From Pseudaminobacter soli (ex Li et al. 2025) (GTDB taxonomy: Bacteria; Pseudomonadota; Alphaproteobacteria; Rhizobiales; Rhizobiaceae), in assembly GCF_003012705.1 (NCBI RefSeq), contig NZ_PXYL01000005.1, positions 124,001-188,000 of the forward strand: a stretch of DNA of 64,000 nucleotides, given 5' to 3'. The notes below the pieces were generated by a model. The model saw only the letters and a list, made by a program, of their open reading frames with translations, made no database searches and was not told the origin of the DNA. Position numbers and translations under genes: made by a program. Every line of letters starts with the position of its first letter. Positions within the stretch are counted from its first letter, which is position 1. Below, piece after piece: positions 32,375 through 40,969 of the stretch.

Positions 32375-33988
32375 TCAGGGCCTGATCTCGATCTTGCCTT
32401 CGAGCCGCGCGATGTCGAAATCGCTGACCAGAATGTCGACGCGAACGTTCCAGGTGCCCGGAAGCGGCAGCACCAGATCATCGGCCCGCCAGGTACCGTC
32501 GCCCGGCTTCATGGCCTTGCGCTTGATCGGCTCGATGCCCGCTGCCGGGTTGGAAAATACGAAGCTCACTTCCTTGGCGTCGAGCGGCCCGAAGTCGCCT
32601 GTCATGATGGCTGCAGAGACCGTGACCGGCCCTGCCCGGCCCGGCGCCACGGTAAGATCGGCCATGGCCTTTTCCGTGTGGATATGCGTGGAGGCCGGCT
32701 GCGCGGCGGCAATCGCCAGCGCCCTCGGCGGAGGCGTAAAGCGCCAATAGGCAGCTATTGCGAAGACCATCAAGACGATCGCCGTCTCTGCGGCAATGGA
32801 GCGGACGAGATCGCGAACGGCTTGGGCATCGCCCGCTTCCGAGGGCCTGGTCAGCCGCCAGCGATTGATCGCGGCCAGTCCGAACAGCAAGACCAGAAGC
32901 GCGAGCTTGACGAGCAAGACGCTGCCGTAGGCCGTGTCGAGGAGCGCTTGCGGCGCCTGCACCTGAATGACGGCAAGCGCGGTGCCTGCGACCAAGAGAA
33001 CTACCACGGCAAACGGAATGCAGGCGGAGAAGCGCCGAAGAGCCGTCACGCTGCCCGCATCGCCCGCCCGGAGGCTAAGGCCGAGCGGCAGCAGGGCGCC
33101 CGTCCAGATGGCGATTGTGGAAGCGTGGAGGAACACCGACGGACGCGTCAGCCATTGCGGCTCGGCGGCACTCGCATGACCGCTAAGGCTGAGCGCCAGC
33201 GCACCGGCCAGAAGGCCCGCCAACGCCAGCCAACGCGAGATGGCCTCCGAGCGCGCAAGCAGTGCAAGACCCGACAGGATAATTGCGCCGATCATGACGA
33301 CCACCGTCCTGCCGAAGCTGGTGCCCATACCGGTTGACCATATGACCGGATCGAAGAAGCGCGAGACAGGCGCGCCGAGCGCGTCAAGTCCCTGGAAACC
33401 GGCCGAAGCGATGGTTCCAAGAAGCCCGATGCCAAGCGCCAAACCGGCCAGCGTCGTGCCAGCCCGCGACCCAACCAGGAACCAGCGGAACGCGAAGACG
33501 CCGCCGATGCCGATGAAAAGGCCAATATAGAGCGCGACTTTGGTGAGCCAGAGGCCGCTGCGCACCTGCCAGTCCACCAGTTCAGGCACGGGCGGCGGTG
33601 CGGCGCTTGCCTCCCCGATCGAGAAAACGACGGAACCGCCAACCGGATGACCGTCTTCGGAGACGACGCGCCAGGACAGTATGTGCGTGCCGCGCTTGAG
33701 ATCTGTCGGAGCTTCGATGTCGAGGGTGCGGTCGCGCAAGACGAATTTGTCGAGTGACAGGGAAGTGCCGTCGGGCTTGATCAGTTGCAGCGAGATCGGC
33801 GACACCGGCTCGCTGAAAGTGAGCGCATAGCGGGCTGGCGGCGCATCGACCACGGCCCCGTCCTGCGGCTCGGTCGCCGTCAGGGAAGCATGGGCGGCCG
33901 CCACCGAAGCCAGGCCCAGCCATAGCAGAATGGCGAGCGCAAGCTTGCGCATGTCGAAGCCAATATTGGTCATGCGAAACCCTGCCAT
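32375..33988 (-). CDS. CopC-CopD fusion copper protein with extra C-terminal domain
   Basis: A 537-residue membrane protein. After a signal-like segment (about 13-34) a CopC domain starts at HASLTATEPQDGAVVD, with its closing Cu(II)-site part SWRVVSEDGHPVGG. About eight transmembrane helices of the CopD domain follow (about 145-425), including HASTIAIWTGALLPLG. A periplasmic C-terminal beta-rich domain (about 445-537) resembles the YtkA/FixH-like domain. Such YcnJ/PcoCD proteins move copper across the inner membrane. A GGGGAG site supports the ATG at 33988. Last gene of the copper operon. Confidence 0.88.
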   Translation of the reverse strand: MAGFRMTNIGFDMRKLALAILLWLGLASVAAAHASLTATEPQDGAVVDAPPARYALTFSEPVSPISLQLIKPDGTSLSLDKFVLRDRTLDIEAPTDLKRGTHILSWRVVSEDGHPVGGSVVFSIGEASAAPPPVPELVDWQVRSGLWLTKVALYIGLFIGIGGVFAFRWFLVGSRAGTTLAGLALGIGLLGTIASAGFQGLDALGAPVSRFFDPVIWSTGMGTSFGRTVVVMIGAIILSGLALLARSEAISRWLALAGLLAGALALSLSGHASAAEPQWLTRPSVFLHASTIAIWTGALLPLGLSLRAGDAGSVTALRRFSACIPFAVVVLLVAGTALAVIQVQAPQALLDTAYGSVLLVKLALLVLLFGLAAINRWRLTRPSEAGDAQAVRDLVRSIAAETAIVLMVFAIAAYWRFTPPPRALAIAAAQPASTHIHTEKAMADLTVAPGRAGPVTVSAAIMTGDFGPLDAKEVSFVFSNPAAGIEPIKRKAMKPGDGTWRADDLVLPLPGTWNVRVDILVSDFDIARLEGKIEIRP

Positions 33989-34048
33989 GATCCGATCTCC
34001 CCGTCCCCAAAGGGAGGCCGACGCTATACGCGCCGGCCCTTGTTGTCG

Positions 34049-34579
34049 TCAGTGGCCAGCGGCCTTTTCCAGAAGCTTCACGCCGGGAGCCGGCAGTTCC
34101 AGATCGTCCGAGGTCTGTCCAGCCGCAGGGATCTCGATCCAGCGCTCAACGGCGCCTTCCGGGCATTCCTGGACGATCGGGAAGTACAGCGTTTCGCCGG
34201 CCTTCAGGTCGGGCGTGAGGAAGGCGCGCAGGACGAATTCATCATACTCGTCGTCGCCCAGATTGCCGCCGCTCCAGATGATTTCCTTGACGCCTTCGCT
34301 GGTCGGAGTGCCGTAGTAGTCATAGGTCTTGCCGTAGGGGGCACGCACCTTCTCGAGCTTCCAGCCGGCCTTCGGCTGCGGCTTGACCGAAATCACGCCT
34401 TCGGGGATCTGCACGCGCACGACATTGGTCGACTTGCCGTCGCATCCGTGCGGCACGCGGAACACCGCCTTGTAGGTCGAGCCGACCGGCGCTTCCTTGC
34501 CCTCCAGCGTAACATGGGCCATGGCGGCCGTGCTTCCGAGCGTGAGCAGCGCGGTCGCGGCAATGAGTTTCTTGAACAT
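34049..34579 (-). CDS. YcnI-like (DUF1775) copper-binding protein
   Basis: A 176-residue exported protein with signal peptide (cleavage before HVTLEG near residue 22). The mature N-terminal His and the invariant Trp in KAGWKLEK are the copper ligands described for the YcnI (DUF1775) family; FRVPHGCDGKSTNVVRVQIPEG is the family signature. It would hand copper to the CopC-CopD protein encoded next. A GGAGAGAG site precedes the ATG at 34579; an upstream start would place the signal peptide internally. Confidence 0.88.
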   Translation of the reverse strand: MFKKLIAATALLTLGSTAAMAHVTLEGKEAPVGSTYKAVFRVPHGCDGKSTNVVRVQIPEGVISVKPQPKAGWKLEKVRAPYGKTYDYYGTPTSEGVKEIIWSGGNLGDDEYDEFVLRAFLTPDLKAGETLYFPIVQECPEGAVERWIEIPAAGQTSDDLELPAPGVKLLEKAAGH

Positions 34580-34688
34580 TTTTTCTCTCTCCATAGGGAT
34601 TAGGTGCCCCGGCATGGGGCGTTCAGCCGAGTGGCGTTCTCGCCAATCGGAATTTCGTGGGATGGGATGCGAGGGCAGTGCCCGGCGT

Positions 34689-35294
34689 TTAGCCGTTCAC
34701 CAGCCTTTCGAGCTTCGCCAGCCGGACCTTCGAGTCTTCTTCATAGGAGATGACCCCGCTGAAGCGGCCTTCCGCGTCCATGAGATAGACCGACGCCGTG
34801 TGGTCCATCGTGTAGTCGCCGCCGTCGGTCGGAACCTTCTTCGAATAGACTCGATAGGCCTTGCCAACGGCATCGATCGCTTCCTGGCTTCCGGTCAATC
34901 CGATGATGCGCGGATCGAACGACTTGAGGTAGCGGGACATGAACTCGGGTGTGTCCCTCTCCGGGTCGACGCTGACGAAGAGCACCTTGAGCTTGTCGGC
35001 CTTGTCGCCCAACGCCTTCAGCGCCTCCGACATTTCCCAAAGCGTCGTCGGACAGACTTCCGGACAGTGGGTGAAGCCGAAGAACACGGCGAAGGGGGAT
35101 CCCTTGAGATCCTCGTTCGACAGCGGCTTGCCGTCCTGCGTGGTCAGCTTGAACGGCCCGCCGATCTCGACAACGGCCGACTGCTGCTCCCGCAAGGGGC
35201 TGTTCGGGCTAAGCAGATACACCGTGCCCGCGCCCAGCAGCACAGCGCCGGCGGCAATCGCCACCAGCGCCGCGCGCCCCGATTTCGCAGCCAT
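34689..35294 (-). CDS. SCO1/SenC-family copper chaperone
   Basis: A 201-residue membrane-anchored thioredoxin-fold protein. One N-terminal membrane helix (about 8-30), then GGPFKLTTQDGKPLSNEDL, the copper-binding FTHCPEVCPTTL (Cys-x3-Cys near 76-80) and the third ligand His in YTMDHTASVYLMD. SCO proteins deliver copper to, or reduce the cysteines of, the CuA centre of cytochrome c oxidase. The start lies 1 base from the PCuAC stop, so the two are a coupled pair. Confidence 0.93.
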   Translation of the reverse strand: MAAKSGRAALVAIAAGAVLLGAGTVYLLSPNSPLREQQSAVVEIGGPFKLTTQDGKPLSNEDLKGSPFAVFFGFTHCPEVCPTTLWEMSEALKALGDKADKLKVLFVSVDPERDTPEFMSRYLKSFDPRIIGLTGSQEAIDAVGKAYRVYSKKVPTDGGDYTMDHTASVYLMDAEGRFSGVISYEEDSKVRLAKLERLVNG

Positions 35295-35295
35295 G

Positions 35296-35847
35296 TCAGC
35301 CCCCGTGGCCGCTGTGATCGTTTTCGCCGCCCATGTCGCCGACGGAAAACTCCACATCAACATTGCCGGCCTTCTCGAAGGTCAGCGTGGCCTTGAATGA
35401 CTCACCCTTCTTGGGCGCCTGCTTCAGGTCCATGAACATGATGTGGTACGCGCCGGGCTTGAGCTCGACTTCGCCACCGGCCGGAATCTCGACGCCATTG
35501 GGAACCTGACGCATGGTCATGACGCCATTGGCGTCGACGGCCATCTCATGGACCTCCGACTTGCCGGCAATCTCGCTGGTGATCGAAACGAGCCGGTCGG
35601 CCGTCGAGCCGTCGTTCTTGAGGGTAAGGTAACCCGCCGCCACCTTCGCGCCCGCCGGGATGGCGCGCGACCAGGGATGAACGATCTCGATATCGCCGGC
35701 CTTGAACTCATGCGCCCACAGCGAATGAGACATTGCAAAGAGCAAGGCGATTGCGAGGGCGAGGATGCCCAGACGCTCTTCGAGCGAGCGGGAACGGTTG
35801 AATGGATAGGCGACGGCGCGCGCGAAACTGCGTGAATTTGAATGCAT
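35296..35847 (-). CDS. PCuAC-type periplasmic copper chaperone
   Basis: A 183-residue exported copper(I) chaperone. Signal peptide or membrane anchor to about residue 45 ([10 protein letters not shown]); the copper ligands H and M are in [17 protein letters not shown] and YHIMFMDLK, matching the family arrangement H-M-x(n)-M ... H-x-M. The mature protein ends in a His/Gly-rich tail (ENDHSGHGG). It passes copper to SCO or directly to the oxidase. Confidence 0.92.
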   Translation of the reverse strand: MHSNSRSFARAVAYPFNRSRSLEERLGILALAIALLFAMSHSLWAHEFKAGDIEIVHPWSRAIPAGAKVAAGYLTLKNDGSTADRLVSITSEIAGKSEVHEMAVDANGVMTMRQVPNGVEIPAGGEVELKPGAYHIMFMDLKQAPKKGESFKATLTFEKAGNVDVEFSVGDMGGENDHSGHGG

Positions 35848-35943
35848 TGTAGTGCTCCTGATTGGCGCCCGTTGCCGCAGGTCGGCAGGTCAGGCGCGCA
35901 TTGACGGATATGCGAAAGCAGGCGCCGCGAATGGCGGCGTGCT

Positions 35944-36333
35944 TCAGGCCATCAATGGAGGAGCGCGGGGACGTCCGGGGTCGTGATCCAGTCTGGAGGC
36001 AGGGCTGCCTTCAAAGTGCGCCGGCAGGCTGACGGAAACGGACCTGGCCGGCTTGGCGACGAAAGCGGCAGTGCGGTCAATGGCGGCAACCGGCGCGAAC
36101 ATGCTGCACGCAACGGTGCAGCAGTCCGGCATATTTTTATGGTCCTTGCCAGCGGGGCTCTCGCCCTTGCTGTCCATTCCTGACGAGCAGATCGGATTGC
36201 CGAAGGCGTCGAGCTGCAGCGAGTTCGAACTCGCGCCGAGCGCGAGGGCACCTACCGCTGACTGCAGGACGAGCAGATAGGCGGCGACAAGCGCAACAAG
36301 AATGTTCCAACCTTTATGTCGGAAGTTGCACAC
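35944..36333 (-). CDS. DUF2946-like small exported protein
   Basis: A 129-residue protein with a hydrophobic N-terminal segment (about 9-32), then a Met/Cys/His-rich stretch (SSGMDSKG, KNMPDCCTVACSMFAP) as seen in DUF2946 proteins found with copper genes, and a hydrophilic tail rich in Arg and Pro. It probably sits in or beyond the inner membrane and may bind Cu(I); no activity is known. First gene of the copper operon, 28 bases after a candidate MerR-type promoter. Confidence 0.7.
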   Translation of the reverse strand: MCNFRHKGWNILVALVAAYLLVLQSAVGALALGASSNSLQLDAFGNPICSSGMDSKGESPAGKDHKNMPDCCTVACSMFAPVAAIDRTAAFVAKPARSVSVSLPAHFEGSPASRLDHDPGRPRAPPLMA

Positions 36334-36360
36334 GCGCCTCGTCTCCCTTCGCTCCCGCTT

Positions 36361-36391
36361 TAACAGCTGGAATACCCATTGGAAAGGTCAA
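36361..36391 (-). promoter_or_regulatory. Candidate MerR-type (CueR/HmrR-like) promoter
   Basis: Read on the minus strand, TTGACC (36391-36386) and CTGTTA (36366-36361) are separated by 19 bases, the long spacer characteristic of promoters activated by MerR-family copper regulators, and CTTGACCTTTCC matches the left half of such sites. The right half of the dyad is poor, so the call rests on spacing, the -35 half-site and position 28 bases ahead of the copper operon. Confidence 0.45.
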
Positions 36392-36667
36392 GGCTGCGGA
36401 CACCGCCGCCAGAATTTCGCGTCCGACGCGGCTGCGCGCCGCTTTGTCGCGCCCTGCGGCGCGAAGGGGTGCCGGGCAATACGCAAGACAACGTGACCTG
36501 ACCGCGCCTAGACTTTTGCCAGCCTGACAATATCTGCATCCTCTGGGTGCGATTTATTGCGAAACTGCCCTTCAAATCCACATTGAACGGGAATGCCGGA
36601 CCTTCGTCGCACTCCGACTGCGCAACGGCGGTTCGGCATCATGCCTGGACTGCGGAGCGGAATCTTC
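36392..36667. other. Intergenic region between copper operon and efflux operon
   Basis: Divergent promoter region. No gene is supported. Two in-frame upstream ATGs (36593, 36641) precede the efflux adaptor, but the extension is basic and unlike the family, so 36668 is used. Confidence 0.5.
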
Positions 36668-37843
36668 ATGTCCGACAGCACGATCGACGATGAGGTTGCC
36701 GAAAAGCCGCACGCCGAGCAGGGCAACCAGCAGCCGAAACCGGACGAGACACCCGCCGACAGCGGCGCGGCCACCGGCGAGGATGCAGAAGGTGTGGCGC
36801 GACGCAGGCGGCGGCGTCCCTGGGTATTCACCATAGGCCTGATCGTCCTGGCCCTGCTGATTGCGGGCGGCTACTACTATTACCTGTCGACCTGGAACGT
36901 CGAAAGCACGGACGACGCCTATACGGACGGTCGCGTCGTTTCCATCGCGCCGCAGGTCTCGGGCGTGGTGGTGTCGCTGGACGTGACCGACAACCAGTTC
37001 GTGAATGCGGGCGACCCGCTCATTCACATCGATCCGCGCCAATATGAAAACGACCGCGAGTTGGCCGAGGGCGCGCTGGTAACGGCGAAAGCCCAATATC
37101 AAGGCCAGCAACTCGGCGCCGAGATCGCTCGCAAGAACTTTCCCGCCCTGCTCGACCAGGCCAAGGCACAGCTGGCAAGCGCCAACGCAGCACTCGCCAA
37201 GGCGCAGGCCGACTTCAACCGACAGGCCAGCCTGTCCAAGCAGGCTACCTCCCAGCAGGAAGTGGATGCCGCCAAGGCCGCGCTGAAGCAGGCGCAGGCC
37301 CAGGTTGCCCTCGCCAACGCGCAGACAGTCCAAAACTCTCCCGTTCCGCAGCGCATCGGTGAGACGGATGCGCAGGTCGGACAGCTTCAGGGGCAGGTCG
37401 AGCAGGCGCAGGCGCGCCTCGATCAAGCGAACCTCAACCTGTCCTGGACGGTCGTCAACGCGCCGCAGAGCGGTTGGGGGACGAAGCGCAACGTGGAAAA
37501 GGGCAACTTCGTCGCCGCCGGCCAGCAGATCATGTCCATCGTGACGCCCGATGTCTGGATCACGGCCAACTTCAAGGAATCCCAGCTGGCCGACATGCGC
37601 CCGGGACAAAAGGTGCAGATCAGCGTGGACGCCTATCCCTCGCTCGACCTGCGCGGCCATGTCGACAGCATCCAGCTCGGCTCGGGCTCGAAGTTCACGG
37701 CCTTCCCGCCGGAAAACGCTACCGGCAATTTCGTCAAGGTGGTGCAGCGCGTGCCGGTCAAGATCGTCATCGACAGCGGCCTCGATCCTAAGGTGCCGCT
37801 GCCGCTCGGCATCTCGGTCGTGCCGACGGTGACGGTAAGATGA
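36668..37843 (+). CDS. HlyD/EmrA-type membrane fusion protein
   Basis: A 391-residue periplasmic adaptor of a tripartite efflux pump. An acidic, charged N-terminus (to about 55) ends in RRRRRRPW, one membrane helix follows (about 57-78), then the lipoyl-half SGVVVSLDVTDNQFVNAGDPL, a long alpha-helical hairpin rich in Ala/Gln (about 130-250), the second lipoyl-half (NAPQSGWGTKRNVEKGNFV) and a beta-barrel. Works with the EmrB-type pump; the genes overlap by 4 bases. Confidence 0.92.
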   Translation: MSDSTIDDEVAEKPHAEQGNQQPKPDETPADSGAATGEDAEGVARRRRRRPWVFTIGLIVLALLIAGGYYYYLSTWNVESTDDAYTDGRVVSIAPQVSGVVVSLDVTDNQFVNAGDPLIHIDPRQYENDRELAEGALVTAKAQYQGQQLGAEIARKNFPALLDQAKAQLASANAALAKAQADFNRQASLSKQATSQQEVDAAKAALKQAQAQVALANAQTVQNSPVPQRIGETDAQVGQLQGQVEQAQARLDQANLNLSWTVVNAPQSGWGTKRNVEKGNFVAAGQQIMSIVTPDVWITANFKESQLADMRPGQKVQISVDAYPSLDLRGHVDSIQLGSGSKFTAFPPENATGNFVKVVQRVPVKIVIDSGLDPKVPLPLGISVVPTVTVR

Positions 37844-39432
37844 GCAGCGCCGAGGCCACCCTGCCCGCGGCCGGCGCAGCCTGGAAGCCTCGCTCCAATC
37901 CGTGGCTGGTCGCCATCGTCGTCACCATCGCCGCCTTCATGGAAGTGCTCGACACGACGATCGTCAATGTCGCCCTGCCCCACATCGCCGGCAGCCTCTC
38001 GTCGAGCAGCGATGAAGCGACCTGGGCGCTGACCTCCTATCTGGTCGCCAACGGCATCGTGCTGACGATCTCGGGCTGGCTCAGCGACCTGTTCGGCCGC
38101 AAGCGCTACTTCCTGATCTGCATATCGATGTTCACGGTCACGTCGTTCCTCTGCGGCATCGCCGACAGCCTGCCGCAACTCATCATCTTCCGCCTCGCCC
38201 AGGGTTTCTTCGGCGGCGGACTCCAGCCCACGCAACAGGCGATCATCCTCGACTCGTTTCCGCCGGAGAAGCAGGGAGCTGCCTTCGGCGTGGCGGCAAT
38301 TGCCATCGTCGTAGCCCCGGTGCTGGGCCCCACGCTCGGCGGCTACATCACCGACGTGGTGTCATGGCGCTGGATATTCTTCCTCAACGTGCCGATCGGC
38401 ATCATGGCCGTGTTCTTCGTATCGATTCTGGTCGAGGATCCGCCCTGGGTAGCGAATGTGAAGCCGCGCCGTGTCGACTATATCGGCCTTGGGCTCATCA
38501 TCATCGGTCTCGGCTCTTTGCAGATCATGATGGATCGCGGCGAGGACGCAGGCTGGTTCGACTCGAACTTCATCAAGCTGATGGCCCTGCTCGCATTCGT
38601 CGGCATCTTGAGCGCCATCGGATGGCTGCTGATAGCTCCCCACCCTATCGTCAGGCTCTCGGTGTTCAAGGATCGTAACTTCGCCCCCGGCTGCCTGATG
38701 ATCGGGGCAACGGGCGCGCTTCTCTATGCGAGCGCGGTGCTGATACCCCAGCTTGCCCAGCAGACCCTCAACTACACGGCGACATGGGCCGGCCTCGTGC
38801 TTTCACCCGGAGGCGTTGCCGTCATTCTGCTGATCCCGGTGATCAGCCGGCTGATGAATATGATCCAGACGCGCTACGTCATCGCCATCGGCTTCACGGT
38901 CATGGGGTTTGCGCTCTACTATGCGAGCGGTCTCGCGCCCAACATCGATTTCCGCACGCTGGTGATCATGCGGGTGTTCCAGTCGGCGGCACTCGCCTTC
39001 CTGTTCGTGCCGATCAGCACCATCACCTACCAGACGCTGCCGCGGGAGCTGCGAGGCGACGGCGCGGCGATGTTTTCCATGTTCCGCAACGTGTTCGGCT
39101 CCATCGGCATTTCGCTTGCGACGGCCGAGGTCACGCAACGAACGCAGATAAACCAGTCATATCTGTCGAAATGGGCGACCCCGAGCCACCAGCCGTTCCA
39201 GGATCTGATCGATACTTACGAGCAGGCGCTTCGAGCCATGGGCAAGGTGGGCACCGTGGCTCACGACATGGCGGTCGGGCACGTTTATCAACAGTTTCGT
39301 ATACAGGCCGTTGTACTGGCCTATTCCAACGTGTTCTTCTACTGCGCGATAGTTGCATTCATCACGATTCCATTCTGCTTTCTTCTGTCGCCGGGCAAAC
39401 CCGGAGAAGGAGCTCCTGGCGGAATGCACTGA
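37840..39432 (+). CDS. EmrB/QacA-type MFS drug efflux pump (DHA2)
   Basis: A 530-residue major-facilitator transporter with about 14 membrane helices, the DHA2 family. Motif A (WLSDLFGRKRYF) and motif C-like VLGPTLGGYITD are visible, and MEVLDTTIVNVALPHIAG in helix 1 carries the conserved D-T-T. It exports drugs or other lipophilic compounds with the adaptor upstream and the outer-membrane channel downstream. Confidence 0.93.
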   Translation: MSSAEATLPAAGAAWKPRSNPWLVAIVVTIAAFMEVLDTTIVNVALPHIAGSLSSSSDEATWALTSYLVANGIVLTISGWLSDLFGRKRYFLICISMFTVTSFLCGIADSLPQLIIFRLAQGFFGGGLQPTQQAIILDSFPPEKQGAAFGVAAIAIVVAPVLGPTLGGYITDVVSWRWIFFLNVPIGIMAVFFVSILVEDPPWVANVKPRRVDYIGLGLIIIGLGSLQIMMDRGEDAGWFDSNFIKLMALLAFVGILSAIGWLLIAPHPIVRLSVFKDRNFAPGCLMIGATGALLYASAVLIPQLAQQTLNYTATWAGLVLSPGGVAVILLIPVISRLMNMIQTRYVIAIGFTVMGFALYYASGLAPNIDFRTLVIMRVFQSAALAFLFVPISTITYQTLPRELRGDGAAMFSMFRNVFGSIGISLATAEVTQRTQINQSYLSKWATPSHQPFQDLIDTYEQALRAMGKVGTVAHDMAVGHVYQQFRIQAVVLAYSNVFFYCAIVAFITIPFCFLLSPGKPGEGAPGGMH

Positions 39433-39443
39433 CGGGGGGCGGA

Positions 39444-40940
39444 ATGTGGCGAACGACCACGGCGCTGGCTGCAATGTCACTGCTTGCCGGTTGCATGGTT
39501 GGCCCGAACTTCGTGCCGCCGAACCCGCAATTGCCCGAAACCTCGTTCACGGATGACGTCCGCGACAAGCAGCTGCCGTTACCTACGGACCCGCTGTGGT
39601 GGGCGACGTTTCGCGATCCGATCCTGACCAATCTCGCAAGCCAGATCGCCGACTCCAATCTCGACGTGCAGACCGCGACCGTCAGGCTTGCCGAAAGCCG
39701 CTTCCAGCGTGGCATCGCGGCCGCCGCCCAGTGGCCCTCGGTGAACGCCAACGCCAAATATGTGCGCGAGCTTTACAGCAATAACGGCATTGCCAGCCTT
39801 CTCGAAAAGCTGCTCGTCGCGCAGGGAAGCCCTCCCTTCACGATCACCCCGATCAACGAATACACCGTCACCCTCGATGCCTCCTGGCAGCTCGATCTAT
39901 GGGGCAGCGTCCGCCGGCAGGTGGAATCCGCCAGCGCCCAGGTCGACCAGGCCGCCGAGCGGCAACGCGACGCGCTCGTCTCGAACCTTGCCGAACTTGC
40001 GCGCGACTACATCCAGCTGCGTGGCGTGCAAACCCAGATCAGGATCGCCAACGACAATCTGAAGATCGCCAAGGATATCCTCGATCTGGTCAACGAGCGC
40101 CACAAGAAGGGCATCCAGAACGGGCTCGACGTCGAAAGTGCGGCCGCGCAGGTCGAAAGCGTTCGCGCACAGATTCCGGCACTGCAGCAGCAGGAAGTGC
40201 AAAATATCAACGCGCTCAGCCTGCTGCTTGGCCGGGAGCCGGGAGCGCTGAAAGCCGAGCTTGGCCGCCCCAAGGCGGTGCCGCCGGCGCCGGCGCGCGT
40301 GCCGGTTGGCGTGCCCTCCGAACTCGCCCGGCGGCGGCCGGACATTCGCGCAGCCGAAGCGCAGCTGCATGCCGCGACCGCCGACATCGGCGTCGCCGTC
40401 GGCGCCTTCTACCCGTCGATACAGCTCAACGGCACGATCGGTTACGACTCGCTCCACCTCAACAACCTGTTTAGCCCCGGCTCGCTGCAATACACGGTGG
40501 GGCCGACGATATCGGTTCCGATCTTCGCCGGCGGCCGGCTGAAGAGCACGCTGGAACTGCGCAAGGCGCAGCAGGTGGAAGCGGCCATCGCCTATCGCAA
40601 GACGGTGCTGCAGGCGTGGCACGAAGTGGTCAACGCCATGGTCTCGTACCGCCTCGAGCGGGAGCGGCGCGGCCGCCTCTCGGCACAGGTGGAGCACGCG
40701 CGGGCAGCACTAGGCCTCGCGCGCGACCGCTATATCGAAGGCGTGTCCGATTTCCTCACCGTGCTCGATGCGGAAAGGACGCTGCTGGATGCCTCGCAGC
40801 AGCAGGCGACGAGCAACACCAATGTCTCGCTCTATCTGGTGCAGTTGTTCAAGGCGCTCGGCGGCGGCTGGGAACTGACGTTCCCGGTGGGCGCCCCGCC
40901 GCCGCCCCCGGCCAAGCTGGTTGCCAGCGCCGCGCCCTGA
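39444..40940 (+). CDS. Outer-membrane efflux lipoprotein, NodT family
   Basis: A 498-residue TolC-like channel lipoprotein. The signal peptide ends in the lipobox LLAGC, with Cys near residue 16, for lipid anchoring. The two-fold repeated TolC fold is visible, with DLWGSVRRQVESA in the first half and SVPIFAGGRLKSTLELRKAQ in the second. It completes the pump with EmrA/EmrB-type partners. A longer frame upstream overlaps the emrB-like gene and is not used; GGGGGGCGG precedes the chosen ATG. Confidence 0.92.
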   Translation: MWRTTTALAAMSLLAGCMVGPNFVPPNPQLPETSFTDDVRDKQLPLPTDPLWWATFRDPILTNLASQIADSNLDVQTATVRLAESRFQRGIAAAAQWPSVNANAKYVRELYSNNGIASLLEKLLVAQGSPPFTITPINEYTVTLDASWQLDLWGSVRRQVESASAQVDQAAERQRDALVSNLAELARDYIQLRGVQTQIRIANDNLKIAKDILDLVNERHKKGIQNGLDVESAAAQVESVRAQIPALQQQEVQNINALSLLLGREPGALKAELGRPKAVPPAPARVPVGVPSELARRRPDIRAAEAQLHAATADIGVAVGAFYPSIQLNGTIGYDSLHLNNLFSPGSLQYTVGPTISVPIFAGGRLKSTLELRKAQQVEAAIAYRKTVLQAWHEVVNAMVSYRLERERRGRLSAQVEHARAALGLARDRYIEGVSDFLTVLDAERTLLDASQQQATSNTNVSLYLVQLFKALGGGWELTFPVGAPPPPPAKLVASAAP

Positions 40941-40969
40941 TCGATTTGCAATCGTCGACCGGCAGAGCC

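Noticed and set aside
38784-39443. Upstream extension of the NodT-type gene
   Set aside because: Overlaps the EmrB-type gene in another frame; the lipoprotein signal starts at 39444.
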